The notes: a model not told the origin generated them from the letters alone. A stretch of 64,000 bases of DNA from Ypsolopha sequella (GCA_934047225.1 OW203992.1:5631501-5695500), one strand, 5' to 3'; shown: positions 43,844 through 54,496, numbered from the stretch's first letter. A program made the numbers and translations.

Positions 43844-44251
43844 GAGGCTATGCGAATTTTATTTTTGTCACTGTCACTCCAAGCGAAAACACGCTCAGTG
43901 CGAGAGGGGCGGATTCAGGGCGAAAGCGAAAAATGTTAGTTTTATAATTATTATAAAAACTAAAATAGCTAGCAAAATTTCAACTATCAAATATTGTTGA
44001 AACACACCTCATAAAATATGTTTGAATTCTGTGTATGGTTCCTATTCATCAAACGAGGAGAAAAAGTGTGTTTGAAGACCTCATTTCAACAATTATTTCT
44101 ATCGAGGAAAATTTATCCAAACATGTTTTCCAATTTCAAAACCCTAGATTATATAGTCGAAATGCATATACCAGAAATTTATTAAAATTTTCCGTGTATT
44201 TCAATAAAACACAAAAAAGAAGCACCTCTATTTTTTTACATATCGCCTTAA
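43840..44251. mobile_element. TTAA-flanked MITE, family 2, copy (chain member 3)
   Basis: It begins TTAAGAGGCTATGCGAATTT and ends ACATATCGCCTTAA at 44251. 412 bp, close in length and sequence to copy A at 13252 in the opposite orientation. Confidence 0.84.
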
Positions 44252-44654
44252 CGGTAAAGCTTTACATCCGCGAGTATGAATAGAATGACTCTGCTGAACT
44301 TTTCATCTACATTTGCACCAAACAGGTCACTTTGGGTCACGTTTCTTACATAAAGACAGATCGAGTAAACATCCGAGTAACCATGGCAACGCGTAGGGCC
44401 TATCTAGCTCGAAGGTCTAAGAGGAAGGGCCGAAGGTAAAACGGGTATTAGGAAAAGGTCGGGAAGGTGAGATTGCATTTCATCAGTGATTAACAGTCGT
44501 GACGTGGTAGAAGCTGCGGAGGGCTTTTTCCGAAAATTCGTCCAAAGTCAAAGGTCCCGCTTTTTACGTGATTAATTTTCATAAATGCGTAAATGTACCT
44601 GGTTTTTCCGAGCGTAGGGAATAATAGTATATTTCGTGAAGAGTATAAAATGGC

Positions 44655-44740
44655 GGATTCTCTTACCCGAGGAATGAAGCTAGTTTCGACGTGAGCCGAA
44701 GGCGAACGTCGAAAGCTTACATTCCTCGGGTAAGAAAACC
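44655..44740. repeat. Hairpin around a TATAAAA-containing stretch
   Basis: TCTTACCCGAGGAATG...TTTCGACG and CGTCGAAAG...CATTCCTCGGGTAAGA form arms of about 28 bp around TGAGCCGAAGGCGAA. GTATAAAATGGC lies just upstream (44642-44653). Probably another foldback; a promoter role is not shown. Confidence 0.65.
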
Positions 44741-45815
44741 CATTTTTACTAAATGCGAACGATACTTTTTCTACTACCTGATTTATGTATTTAAATATTC
44801 AATTTTTCCTTTTAAATTTAATGTATTTTATGACTTTGCAAAGCGCGGCGCGGTTTTTAACATGTTTTTTTTCAGGCTTCGGCCGGCAGGATTTATTTGT
44901 CGCCAGTATCATTTTGCGAAAAAAGAGTGTGAGACGCGATATAATCGATTATGTCGTGAATCGGAACGCAGGGAATTTCGATTGTAAATACAAACTAAGT
45001 CAGAAACTAAACGTCAAAAAGAACCTAATTTAGCATGAAATGAAGACAAACGTCAAAAAGAACCAAATTTTTGAATAAATGAAATTTCAATCCGATATGT
45101 CAAACTGACCTCATAGTCATTCCGCAACGGGGCCCGGAAAGTTCGATTTTCAAAACTAATTTCGAGTATTAAATGGAACTTTTTCCATTAGAAGAGGTAT
45201 TATTAATTCTTAACCTTAAATAAAACCATATTATACAATAATAAAAAACTTTTAAAATTAAACGATCAAAAAGAGTTTGTTGAAAAAATACTGGCAAATA
45301 AAAATGATTTTTTTTTAGTCGAACCGCTTTTCATTTGACTGAAAATGGCTTCAAAAGAGCGTTTAGACTCCTTTCAGAGGCGTATTTTCTCAGCAATAAA
45401 AGTCCTGCAGCTGCCTTGGAGTTGCCAATTAGAAAAGTATTTACGGCTCTTTTAAAAACCTTGTAGAAAGCTTTAAAACATACCGGATCGTTATGATTTA
45501 AATATACTTTATATACTCGTCCCCCTTTTCGAAAAAAGGTAAAAATTGATCGCGGTAGACCCGATTATATATATTATAATGTGTACAAAACGCGAGAGTT
45601 TAAAGTTAAATATACTTGTACTTATCCACTGACACAAGGCCACGCCAAAAATTTGAACTTAAAATTATTTCCTTTCAGAAGTAATAGAGACAACCATTCT
45701 CTTTACAGTGATACAAAAGCTTTATGAATAATAGAGATAGATCCACATAAAGGTTGTTTATTTTAGCGTGCGGCTTTCAACAGAGCTTAGCACCCAGGTA
45801 CGGTTATAAACTTCT
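44741..45815. other. No gene recognised
   Basis: Open frames 44691-44987 and 44785-45033 overlap in different frames and have no domain. Nothing else seen. Confidence 0.5.
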
Positions 45816-45817
45816 TG

Positions 45818-45920
45818 AAAGAAAAAAAGAAAGAAAATGGAAATTTATTGCCAAAACACAAGGTAAACAAAAAAGGTAAACTTAAACTAAACTTACAACA
45901 TTTTATAATCTGGGGGCACG
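45818..45920 (-). mobile_element. LINE 3'-tail fragment
   Basis: (AAAG)n followed by AAAATGGAAATTTATTGCCA, a LINE 3' end in minus orientation. It abuts the 215-bp direct repeat. Confidence 0.5.
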
Positions 45921-45923
45921 ACA

Positions 45924-46138
45924 GTGCCCCCCGCCAAGACGAGCCAAAGGAAGCGGGGCACTACGTACCTTTTCTCGAAGCGTCTCGTCATATTTTCGAA
46001 CCCTCATAGCTTCGGTCTAGATAATACTAGACATACCAAATTCTCAAGATAACATGTAGGAAGCAGTCTTATTAAACACAATAAGTTTCATTTGTCTAGC
46101 TTTTATACTTTGAATGTTATGAATACCTAAAATACGTC
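45924..46138. repeat. 215-bp direct repeat, copy 1
   Basis: GTGCCCCCCGCCAAGACGAG ... CTAAAATACGTC, repeated at 47797-48011 in the same orientation and length with few changes. It is followed here by (CACT)n at 46147-46177. Confidence 0.88.
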
Positions 46139-46146
46139 GATTTCGT

Positions 46147-46695
46147 CACTCACTCACTCACTCACTCACTCACTCACTGATGATCATCAAAAATCTAGGG
46201 TAATTCCTGAAGTCCTAGAAAGCTAAACTTTGGTATGCAGGTTAGAACTAGCACAAAAACAACAATAAAATTAAGAAATCTGTAACTTTCACCCTCCAAC
46301 CCCTCTTAAGGGGGGTCTGGTTCTGTATTAATTAAAAATTTAAATTCCAAACTTCCTGAAGTCCTAGAAAGCTGAAATTTGGTATGCAGGCTATGATTAA
46401 CACAAAAACAACAAAAAAATCAAGAAATCTGTAACTTTCACCCTACAACCCCTCTTAAGGGGGGTCTGATTCTGTATTAATTAAAAATTTAAATTCCAAA
46501 CTTCCTGAAGTCCTAGAAAGCTGAAATTTTGTATGCAGGCTAGGATTAGCACACAAACAACAAGAAAATTAAGAAATATGTAACTTTTACCCTCCAACCC
46601 CTCTTAAGGGGGTCCTGGTTCTGTATTAAATAAAAATTTCAGTTCCAAACTTCCTGGAGTCCTAGAAAGCTGAAATTTGGTATGACTAATGTAGA
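46147..46695. repeat. CACT microsatellite and 149-bp tandem repeat
   Basis: (CACT)n to about 46177, then at least three units of about 149 bp, each with CCTGAAGTCCTAGAAAGCTG, TTTGGTATGCAGG, ACTTTCACCCTCCAACCCCT and TTCTGTATTAATTAAAAATT. Unit starts are near 46205, 46353, 46502 and a partial at 46651. Confidence 0.9.
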
Positions 46696-46999
46696 AGGCA
46701 CTACGTGTCGTTTACGTCACGATATAACTAGCTTGCGAGCTGCCCGTCAAATACTAAGGTGAACTTTTCCCTACATGTTGAAATCGTTACTAATATTAGT
46801 TATACTCTTGATAGGTACTCTCTGGTAGCTGACTGATTTCTGTTCTATTATTGAAAGTGAAGTTTAGTTAGTTAGACATCGTTGTCGAAAACTAAGGTCC
46901 GGTTACTTGTACCTCAATTGACAGCAATTGTGCAGAAGACTTCAGCCAAACTAGAATTGCTCATGTTACTGCGCGCGCAGATAAATATTAACGAGTGTA

Positions 47000-47480
47000 C
47001 TACTGCAACTGTATTCTTGTGCTGAGGACGAAGAAACCTATCGTGATTCCGAGTCTTATTCTTAAGCTAAAGATAAAAATAAGGCAATAAGAGTTATAAT
47101 TATTTTTAATAACGGTCTTAAACATGAACTTGCGCCTGATAAAACAAAATTTGAAATAATTAATAGAGCATTCGTACACCGTGAGCAGTTTACGATCTGT
47201 ATCGCGTATGCCATGACTATCCATAAAAGCCAAGGGCTAAGTTTAAATAATACTCTCATTGATATCGGGTCATTGACGTTTTCTTATGTAGCACTTTTGA
47301 GGGTGACTGGTTTGATAGGGGTTCACCTTATTAATATTGACTTTGCAACAGTCAGCCATAGTTGAATATAATCGCTTATTAACTAAGTATCGCCCTGATC
47401 TATCGCTTATTGCAAATAATAAGACAACAAGAAAAAGAGGCAAAGATAGGGAGTGGGATATAAAAAAGTTATAGCACAGG
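47000..47480 (+). pseudogene. PIF1/Helitron-type helicase C-terminal fragment
   Basis: On the plus strand the stretch reads REQFTICIAYAMTIHKSQGL, then LIDIGSLTFSYVALLRVTG and later NRLLTKYRPDLSLIANN. This is the C-terminal helicase part of the PIF1-like proteins carried by Helitrons and present as free genes in insects (usual pattern AYAMTIHKSQG...YVALSRV). Stops and frameshifts are present, the segment before YVAL is shortened and the Arg-finger motif reads LLRV. Non-functional. It sits between the two 215-bp direct repeats; the minus-strand frames here are shadows. Confidence 0.78.
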
Positions 47481-47676
47481 CGCAAGAAATGCAGCCTGGA
47501 AAAATAAAAGAAGTAGAACATCTTACAAAAAGAAATGAAATCCCATCAAAAACATTTCATGTAAACTATCGCCAAGACACAGGCTCAAAACGCTTTTACT
47601 GTTAAAAAGTTATCAGATCTCATGTAGAGCCAATCCCTTAAAGGCCTAACTCTACAAGCCCTAACTCTAAAAATCC

Positions 47677-47796
47677 TACATCTTGATCAAAAAGTATGGC
47701 TTGGCCGTTTCGCAGCCGTCAAACGGACACTCCCATTGTCATGCAATAGTGCCATGAAACGGCCAAGCCATACTTTATGATCAAGATGTAGGATTT
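47677..47796. repeat. Foldback with AATCCTACATCTTGATCA ends
   Basis: AATCCTACATCTTGATCAAA...GTATGGCTTGGCCGTTTC is mirrored exactly by GAAACGGCCAAGCCATAC...TGATCAAGATGTAGGATT; arms of about 40 bp. It ends where the second 215-bp repeat starts. Confidence 0.87.
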
Positions 47797-48011
47797 GTGC
47801 CCCCCGCCAAGACGAGCCAAAGGAAGCGGGGCACTACGTACCTTTTCTCGAAGCGTTTCGTCACATTTTCGAACCCTCATAGCTTCGGTATAAATAATAC
47901 TAGAGATACCAAATTCTCAAGATAACATGTAGGCAGCAGTCTTATTAAACACGATAAGTTTCATTTGTCTAGCTTTTATACTTTGAATGTTATTGATAAC
48001 TAAAATACGTC
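47797..48011. repeat. 215-bp direct repeat, copy 2
   Basis: Partner of 45924-46138, same length, with only a few changes (for example GCGTTTCG versus GCGTCTCG). Confidence 0.88.
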
Positions 48012-48059
48012 ATACATTTTATAATAACATTTTACAATAACACAATTTAATTGGTATAC

Positions 48060-48250
48060 ATACTATACTTATACAGTTTTGGCAAATGGATGCATGCTCA
48101 GAAAATACTGTCTGTAAAAAATGTATGTCCTCCCCTTATTATCTCCAAAACTGGTGGACCGAAAAATTTGAAAAATATCATGGTAAATATGTGTTTACGT
48201 AAAAATTACAGGAAAAATAAAGCGGTCGGAAAATTCACGGAAAAAATGAC
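48060..48250. repeat. GGTTCCGTA-family repeat, left part split by the BEL element
   Basis: ATCTCCAAAACTGGTGGACC, TTGAAAAATATCATGGTAAA and ATAAAGCGGTCGG match the copy at 35.1-35.3 kb. The repeat stops at AAAAAATGAC and resumes at 53657 with ATGACAAAATATAAATTTTT and ATACGGAAACCTAGG. Confidence 0.8.
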
Positions 48251-48936
48251 TGTTCAGAATAAAATGTATATTTCGGAACGCATCCATCAATGGTCTATAT
48301 AATTTGTCTATGGACTTGGAGCTGTCAAAAACGAGGGACGTGGAATTTTCTTGGTATAGATCGCGGACGATTTTAATATGTATTATTAAGGGCTTAACCC
48401 AAGGGAAATCGGTGCGGACATCGTAAAGAACACAGTATTCGATCAAGGGCTGAAGATATTTTGGCGTGAAGGCCACTTTTGAGTGTATTTCCTGTGTGTG
48501 TGAAATAACCTATATCCACGCGGTGTGCGACAAGTGGACTTGTTAATTACTATTTCTGGGTTCGGATGCATCCTGGGGTAGGAGGTTTGTGTTTAGATTC
48601 ATCGTGGAAGGTGATCTACGTGTCACGGCACCGACACGCCTTGGTCTCCGCAGCGAAGGGTCTTCGTGCGAGGACTACTTGATGAGGTCATCATACAACT
48701 GTCTGGTAGGACATTTTATATTAAATATTAGATCATAAGATACTTGTATACTATAAATCTGGGACAGCTATGGGCCCCTGCTCCAGCTGCAAGTATCGCC
48801 CTTTAGCATACAATTAGTGGTGTCTGAGCGTGGTTATGGAATCCTCGCACCAGTGACGTCGATGCCCGTCACTAGTCAGTATTACTACTTTTTATATGCT
48901 ACAATTTCTGGTAGCAACGAGCGTTTATATCAAACA
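48251..48936 (+). repeat. 5' LTR of BEL element
   Basis: 686 bp, TG...CA ends. No mismatch with the 3' LTR was seen on block-by-block reading. Short open frames inside it (minus strand) appear twice only because the LTR does. Confidence 0.95.
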
Positions 48937-49558
48937 AGCTTTGGTAGCCAGTCCGTGGTTAATCCCAACTTTGGTTTATATACATATAAACAGCGGAACT
49001 GGGCGGCCCCAGTGTCATTGAACTGTTAACATAGCTAGGCTATTTACATGTACATGTAGCAATTACAAATTGGATTTGTTTAGTGCTTTGAGTAGATAAT
49101 TGATTACCGGAGGGTACCACACTGATGTGGTTCAGTAATATCAGTATAAATTGTTAATTTAGTACATATCAAGTGTTCTTGTATTGCAATAACATTATAT
49201 CATATAACGGTTTATATTATAGATTGGAAATCAACTTGTTAGCTAATATACGGTTATCTTGGCTTGAATTTATGTACTTACAAGCATGTATACAGTTGCA
49301 TAGTGGAATGTGCATTCGGGTTTGTGTGTATTGTATACACCAAATATAATTTAAATTTGGTAATATAGAATTAGGTAGGAACCTATTTGTTTGTTTAGTA
49401 TTGACGGACAGTACATACATTGGTAATTGGGAATTAATTTTGCTAATTAAATTCTATTTATAGGTAGGGTACCTATTGAGCAGTGCTTCTGTATTTTGTG
49501 CCGTGTCAGGGTGTTTGCTAAATAGTTTTTATTTATACATTTCCCGGTTCATTGCGGC

Positions 49559-51412
49559 ATGATGTCCAAGTCTCACAAGGCTGCGTTGGCGAAAGAGCTC
49601 CGCTGGTTTACAACCGTCCAGGGATTGCTTTCTCGTTCGGATCGCGACAATGCAATCCTGGAGAGAGCCGAGCGGATGCATCAGCGGCTGGCTGATGCAG
49701 AGGCGGCTGTGGCAGCACTGCAGGAAAGTGACGAGCCTTTGAAGAGGTATGTTACGGATTTAGCTCAGATAATGGAAATTTATGATGATGTAACTGAGGC
49801 GGCCTCCATGATCAAAAAGCGACAATCGGGCAGCCCGGTTGTTAGCGCACCTAGACCAACAGATGGCGCCACTGGTAAGATGCTGGTTATAAAGTCAAAT
49901 ATTGTTGCTGATCTAAAGAGGCAAAATTCAGGAGGTCCTGTAGTTGTCACGCCTCAACCGGTAGATGGCGTGTCTAGTAGTTTGGCTAATTTAAAACTGA
50001 ATAAATTTAATGGGAAAATTCAAGAATGGGTTTCTTTTAAAAATATGTTTAATTCATTAGTAAATTCTAGGGTAGATTTGACAAAGGGGCAAAAGATGGC
50101 ATATTTGATGTCAACATTGGAGGGCGAAGCAAGGTCGCTCATCCAGCACCTCAGGGTGGAGGATGATCATTATGATACAGCGTGGGGCTTATTAAATGAT
50201 AGGTATCAGAACATGCGCTTATTGGCGGATGCGCATGCGTCTCAATTGTTGACGTTACCTAGGGTAACCGACTGGGCACAGCTGAGGCAGCAATTACTAA
50301 CTCCGGTCACTGTGGCGTGTAATGCCCTTAGAACATTAGGTTTACCGGTGGACGAGTGGTCGTTTTTACTCGTTCACATTATTTTAGGTAGGTTGCCTAA
50401 TGATGTGAGGTCACGTTTTGAGCGGGTGTCCGCAGGAAAAGATGGCAGCACTGTGCCTAAATTTACGGACTTAATGAGGTTTCTTGAATATGAAGCTAGG
50501 GTAGCAGAAACATCACAAGCGGACTTGGCGCCATCTGGGGCGCAATCATTTTCGTCTGCTGGCTCATCTGAATGTGGGGAGCCCAGACAACCGCAGCAGT
50601 CGCGGGGACGCGATATGACACGTTTGGCGGGGGTCGCCGTGATCGAGAGGTCATTGACCTGTTTACAATGTGGCCATACGGGGCATGACCTGCTGAGATG
50701 TCAGCAGTGGCGAAACCTGCACGTCACCGAGCGGCGACGTATAGTGAAGCGTAAGGGCCTGTGTTTCGGTTGCTTGGGCAATCATTTTGAACGTAATTGT
50801 CCCGAGCCACGACGTTGCAGTGTTTGTGAGGGGCCTCACCATTTATTGTTGTGTGCCAACAGATCTGAAGCGGCTTCACCGGTCCCGCAGCGACGGAGCC
50901 CTACGGGCGGGGGTGCTTCAGGGAGAACTCCCCCCCCCTTGGACAACGGGGGTGCGTCAGGGAGAACTTCCCCCCCCTCGGTCCAGGGAAGGCATGTTGT
51001 CGGGCAGAGCTCCCCTCCGTCGGAACGGAGGACTGCGGCGCGAGGCGCGCCCCCTCACCGGGAGGTGAGTTATGTATTTGCGCGTGGACCCGTAGGGGGC
51101 TTGCCTACGGGCTATCACACATATGGCCATGTAGTGAATTGGGCCCCTACGGGCGGGGGCCAATTGGAGTTGGCAAGGGCTAGGCCCCCCCTCCCCGCGC
51201 CGGTTTTGGTGCCAGCTGGCATGGAGCACCGTGTTAAGACGGAGTCACGGGGTTACTCACCGCCGTACCGCGAGTACCCGCGGTTAGAGTACCACCCGCC
51301 GTACTCAGGGAGAGTTGGAGGCTACGCTCCCCCCATGGTAGGGATGTGCACGCGCCAGCCTTATTACTGCCAGTGGACTGGTCCTGCGCTCCTCAGGTGG
51401 GGTAGCCTGTAA
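49559..51412 (+). CDS. BEL/Pao Gag protein
   Basis: 617 residues, expected to form the particle shell and bind RNA. N-terminal helical region (residues 1-90), then the Gag domain typical of insect BEL/Pao elements (DUF1759-like), with LANLKLNKFNGKIQEWVSFK near residue 140 and MSTLEGEARSLI near 185. Cysteine motifs follow: CLQCGHTGHDLLRC near 365, CFGCLGNHFERNC near 402 and CSVCEGPHHLLLC near 420. The tail is Pro/Gly-rich and of low complexity, with repeated GGASGRT.PP. The start MMSKSHK is the first ATG of the open frame, about 620 bp after the 5' LTR. No stop inside; pol is not in the same open frame. Confidence 0.92.
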   Translation: MMSKSHKAALAKELRWFTTVQGLLSRSDRDNAILERAERMHQRLADAEAAVAALQESDEPLKRYVTDLAQIMEIYDDVTEAASMIKKRQSGSPVVSAPRPTDGATGKMLVIKSNIVADLKRQNSGGPVVVTPQPVDGVSSSLANLKLNKFNGKIQEWVSFKNMFNSLVNSRVDLTKGQKMAYLMSTLEGEARSLIQHLRVEDDHYDTAWGLLNDRYQNMRLLADAHASQLLTLPRVTDWAQLRQQLLTPVTVACNALRTLGLPVDEWSFLLVHIILGRLPNDVRSRFERVSAGKDGSTVPKFTDLMRFLEYEARVAETSQADLAPSGAQSFSSAGSSECGEPRQPQQSRGRDMTRLAGVAVIERSLTCLQCGHTGHDLLRCQQWRNLHVTERRRIVKRKGLCFGCLGNHFERNCPEPRRCSVCEGPHHLLLCANRSEAASPVPQRRSPTGGGASGRTPPPLDNGGASGRTSPPSVQGRHVVGQSSPPSERRTAARGAPPHREVSYVFARGPVGGLPTGYHTYGHVVNWAPTGGGQLELARARPPLPAPVLVPAGMEHRVKTESRGYSPPYREYPRLEYHPPYSGRVGGYAPPMVGMCTRQPYYCQWTGPALLRWGSL

Positions 51413-51507
51413 CTAGCTTGTTCAAGCCATGAGTACGGAACCGCGGACGGTTCTGTTGCCTACCGCGATGGCTCGCGTCTAGGGCCCCAGGGGGGATTGA
51501 GTTAGGG

Positions 51508-51790
51508 TAAGGGCCCTCCTCGACTTGGAAAGTCAAGTGGCGCACCGATTAGTTTTGAACCTGGAGGTTTCGTCGGTGCCGCTCCTAGGTATTGGTGGAC
51601 TGGAGTTGAATCAGCGGCTGCAGCCATGGTTATAGACAATATTGTCGGCTGGCAGCCTTCTTTGGACCTTCCTCCGTCCATAATCTCATGCACGTCAGGT
51701 CTGCATCTGGCAGACCCACGTTTTGTCATCCGGCCCCAGTCGATGTTTTCCTGGGCGCGGATTTGTTAGGATGGATCCTATTTGGTTTTT
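51508..51790 (+). pseudogene. BEL protease remnant with altered active site
   Basis: RALLDLESQVAHRLV stands where BEL proteases read LLDSGSQ, so the catalytic DSG is DLE here. LLGIGG, LHLADPRF and (after a frameshift) VDVFLGADLLGW follow in family order. At least one stop and one frameshift lie between. Not functional. Confidence 0.78.
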
Positions 51791-52250
51791 AAAAGACTCT
51801 GGGTTCTTCTTCATTGGTGGAGGTATCCACAATTTTGGATATTCGTTATTTGATTCGATACTTGGATTATTATGTTCGAACTTAGGAAATGGCTTTCAAA
51901 TGAACATATACTGTTTGCAGATTTGGAGGATCCCAATATGATGGTGGTATTATGTTGAAATACCAACCAGTCAATGAAATTCATATATTTTGTCCCCAGC
52001 CGTGAGTGCAGAGGAGCGTTGGAACGCATTGGTACACGGTTCTTGTACTTCAGGCGGACCTCATCAAGTTTAGACTTCGAGTTCTGTGCGAGGATCACGC
52101 CAGGCTGAAGTGAGCGGTTGCTCGTTTGAATCCTTTCACGGATTATGAAGGACTTCTGCGTTTTGGAGGCTGATTTTGGAGAGCTGACCTGCCATACAGA
52201 AGTCTTCATCCTTTGCTTCTACCCAAGACGGACCTTTGGTAAATCTGTTG
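51791..52250 (+). other. Gap where the BEL polymerase should be
   Basis: Only about 460 bp separate the protease and integrase relics, whereas polymerase and RNase H normally need over 2 kb. I recognise no polymerase motif on either strand here. The deletion or replacement is part of the element, being inside both LTRs. Confidence 0.65.
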
Positions 52251-52735
52251 GTGTCGGATTGACACATACGTAATGCGCACGGGGGTTTTCAGCAATCGCA
52301 ACGCTCGGGTTGTGAAAGCATACCTTGTGTATTTGTGTGCTTGGCCACCAAGGCCGTTCACTTGGCAGTGGTATCAGCTTTGACTACGGAGGCCTTCGTC
52401 GCCGCGTTGAATCGTTTCGTGTCGCGTAGGGGTTTACCTTCACTTATTCGTTCTGACAATGGCACAATCTACAGAGGTACTGCTAATGATATTGTTATTT
52501 TTTGTTTTGTAAATAACTATGCTAGTTTAAGTTAAATCTTCGCCCGGAAAGGGGTAACTTGGCGGTACAGTCCCCCAAATTGCCCTCACTGGGGAGGGAA
52601 TTTTTTTGAAGCTGCCGTCAAGTCGGCGAAGACCCACCTCCGCTGCGTTATTGGGGAAACTGTTCTAATTTTTGAGGAGCTTGCCACTGTGTATTGTAAA
52701 GTGGAAGCGGTCCTCAACTCTCGTCCTCTCTGTGG
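52251..52735 (+). pseudogene. BEL integrase remnant
   Basis: VCLATKAVHLAVVSALTTEAF, RRGLPSLIRSDNGT (second catalytic Asp region) and, further on, PHWGG, FEAAVKSAKTHLR and EAVLNSRPL match BEL/Pao integrase in order. Frameshifts lie upstream of CLATKAVHL, after DNGT and near HWGG. The catalytic Glu region is just readable in FEAAVK. Broken. Confidence 0.84.
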
Positions 52736-52970
52736 TCAGACAGGACTGAGCATCCTAGGGAAGGAAATTTAATTCTTTTGAAGGATATGAACTTGCTATC
52801 CTTGTTTTGGCGCCGGGGCCGTATATTAAAGTTGTTTTGGCGGAGACGGAACTCCACGCGTCGCAGAGGTGTTGGTCGAAGGTTCGATTTTGTGACGAGC
52901 CATGACAACTCTCTCCCGTCTCCCGGTTGTATGAGCTAGTGGACTGATTGCTCAGCCCAGAGCGGGGGAC

Positions 52971-53656
52971 TGTTCAGAATAAAATGTATATTTCGGAACG
53001 CATCCATCAATGGTCTATATAATTTGTCTATGGACTTGGAGCTGTCAAAAACGAGGGACGTGGAATTTTCTTGGTATAGATCGCGGACGATTTTAATATG
53101 TATTATTAAGGGCTTAACCCAAGGGAAATCGGTGCGGACATCGTAAAGAACACAGTATTCGATCAAGGGCTGAAGATATTTTGGCGTGAAGGCCACTTTT
53201 GAGTGTATTTCCTGTGTGTGTGAAATAACCTATATCCACGCGGTGTGCGACAAGTGGACTTGTTAATTACTATTTCTGGGTTCGGATGCATCCTGGGGTA
53301 GGAGGTTTGTGTTTAGATTCATCGTGGAAGGTGATCTACGTGTCACGGCACCGACACGCCTTGGTCTCCGCAGCGAAGGGTCTTCGTGCGAGGACTACTT
53401 GATGAGGTCATCATACAACTGTCTGGTAGGACATTTTATATTAAATATTAGATCATAAGATACTTGTATACTATAAATCTGGGACAGCTATGGGCCCCTG
53501 CTCCAGCTGCAAGTATCGCCCTTTAGCATACAATTAGTGGTGTCTGAGCGTGGTTATGGAATCCTCGCACCAGTGACGTCGATGCCCGTCACTAGTCAGT
53601 ATTACTACTTTTTATATGCTACAATTTCTGGTAGCAACGAGCGTTTATATCAAACA
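52971..53656 (+). repeat. 3' LTR of BEL element
   Basis: 686 bp, apparently identical to the 5' LTR, directly followed by ATGAC. Confidence 0.95.
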
Positions 53657-53735
53657 ATGACAAAATATAAATTTTTCATCCACAATACGGAAACCTAGGT
53701 ACGCGTGTCTGACTTGCACTTGGCTGGTTTTTTTA
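53657..53735. repeat. Right part of the repeat hosting the BEL element
   Basis: ATACGGAAACCTAGG and TCTGACTTGCACTTGGCTGG complete the GGTTCCGTA-family copy begun at 48060. Confidence 0.78.
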
Positions 53736-54240
53736 TATTTTTTATGTGTGAGTGTAGAAGTAAAATACTAAAAAAAGTTAATCTGTACTTGTTCTTGGTT
53801 CTGGTAGCAGCCATTTGTGACACATCTCAACTTTCCATACCGTATGGTACCCAACATACACTGAAAAACCATACGCTCTACTGACAACGCGGGAAAATTT
53901 CAATGTGGTGTGCCAAGCAAATTTTTTGACGTCATAGTATAGCAGGAGTACAATCAATTTATGAAATAAAAAATTATTTTTTATTTTAACATTTTTTCGT
54001 AGGCTTTTCCTTACACAAATTAAAATTATTCTCACTCGTTTGTTAACCACGCGCACCAACCCACGCGCCGCCCGGCCACCCCCTTACCACCCTCCCCGTC
54101 GCCCGCCACCGCGTTGAACGCAAGGGTGATCGAATGCGTCTAGAAATTTAGGATTTACAAAGTGGCGTAAATGCGGATTTGTAAAAGGAAAACTTGTTAC
54201 TTTTATTTTACCAAATATTTTTTCATTTCTTTTCAAAAAT
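53736..54240. other. No gene recognised; C-rich patch
   Basis: 54055-54115 is unusually C-rich (GCCGCCCGGCCACCCCCTTA) for this region. No coding motif. Confidence 0.5.
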
Positions 54241-54244
54241 CATG

Positions 54245-54440
54245 TTTTACTTTTGGTTAGAGGTCCAAAAAAAAGAATACCCCGATTGACTGATTGACGA
54301 TCTATGAACGCCCAGACCAAACGGCTGGACCTACGAACGTCAAATTCAGACGGTAGATTCTTTATACGACGTAGACACCCGCTAAGAAGGGATTTTAGGA
54401 AATTCCTACGGGATCGGGAAAAACGGGATCCACGCAAGCA
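54245..54440. repeat. Degraded dispersed repeat (GGAAATTCCTACGGGA type)
   Basis: GATTGACTGATTGACGATCT, CCCAGACCAAACGGCTGGAC and GGAAATTCCTACGGGATCGG occur in the order seen in a common lepidopteran repeat that often ends CGCGGGCAACAGCTAGT. Class uncertain. Confidence 0.5.
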
Positions 54441-54496
54441 ACGCTAATAAACTATATACCTCTACAAAATCTGCAAATTTTTTTTTTTTATATATA

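Larger units (their letters stand above)
48251..53656 (+). mobile_element. Young, defective BEL/Pao-type LTR retrotransposon
   Basis: 5.4 kb, with 686-bp LTRs at both ends (TGTTCAGAAT...TATATCAAACA) and a perfect 5-bp duplication ATGAC (48246-48250, 53657-53661). Inside: an intact gag, a protease with a mutated active site, no recognisable polymerase, and a broken integrase. A purine-rich GAGCGGGGGAC precedes the 3' LTR. The internal part is about 4.0 kb, short for the family. Since the LTRs look identical, the copy integrated recently, presumably using enzymes from another element. Confidence 0.93.

Noticed and set aside
44642..44653. TATAAAA motif as a host promoter
   Set aside because: It stands beside a foldback hairpin and no coding sequence or initiator follows.
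48195..48476. Repeated 86-93-codon minus frame at 48.2 and 52.9 kb
   Set aside because: It is the antisense of the two identical BEL LTRs, so the repetition is explained.
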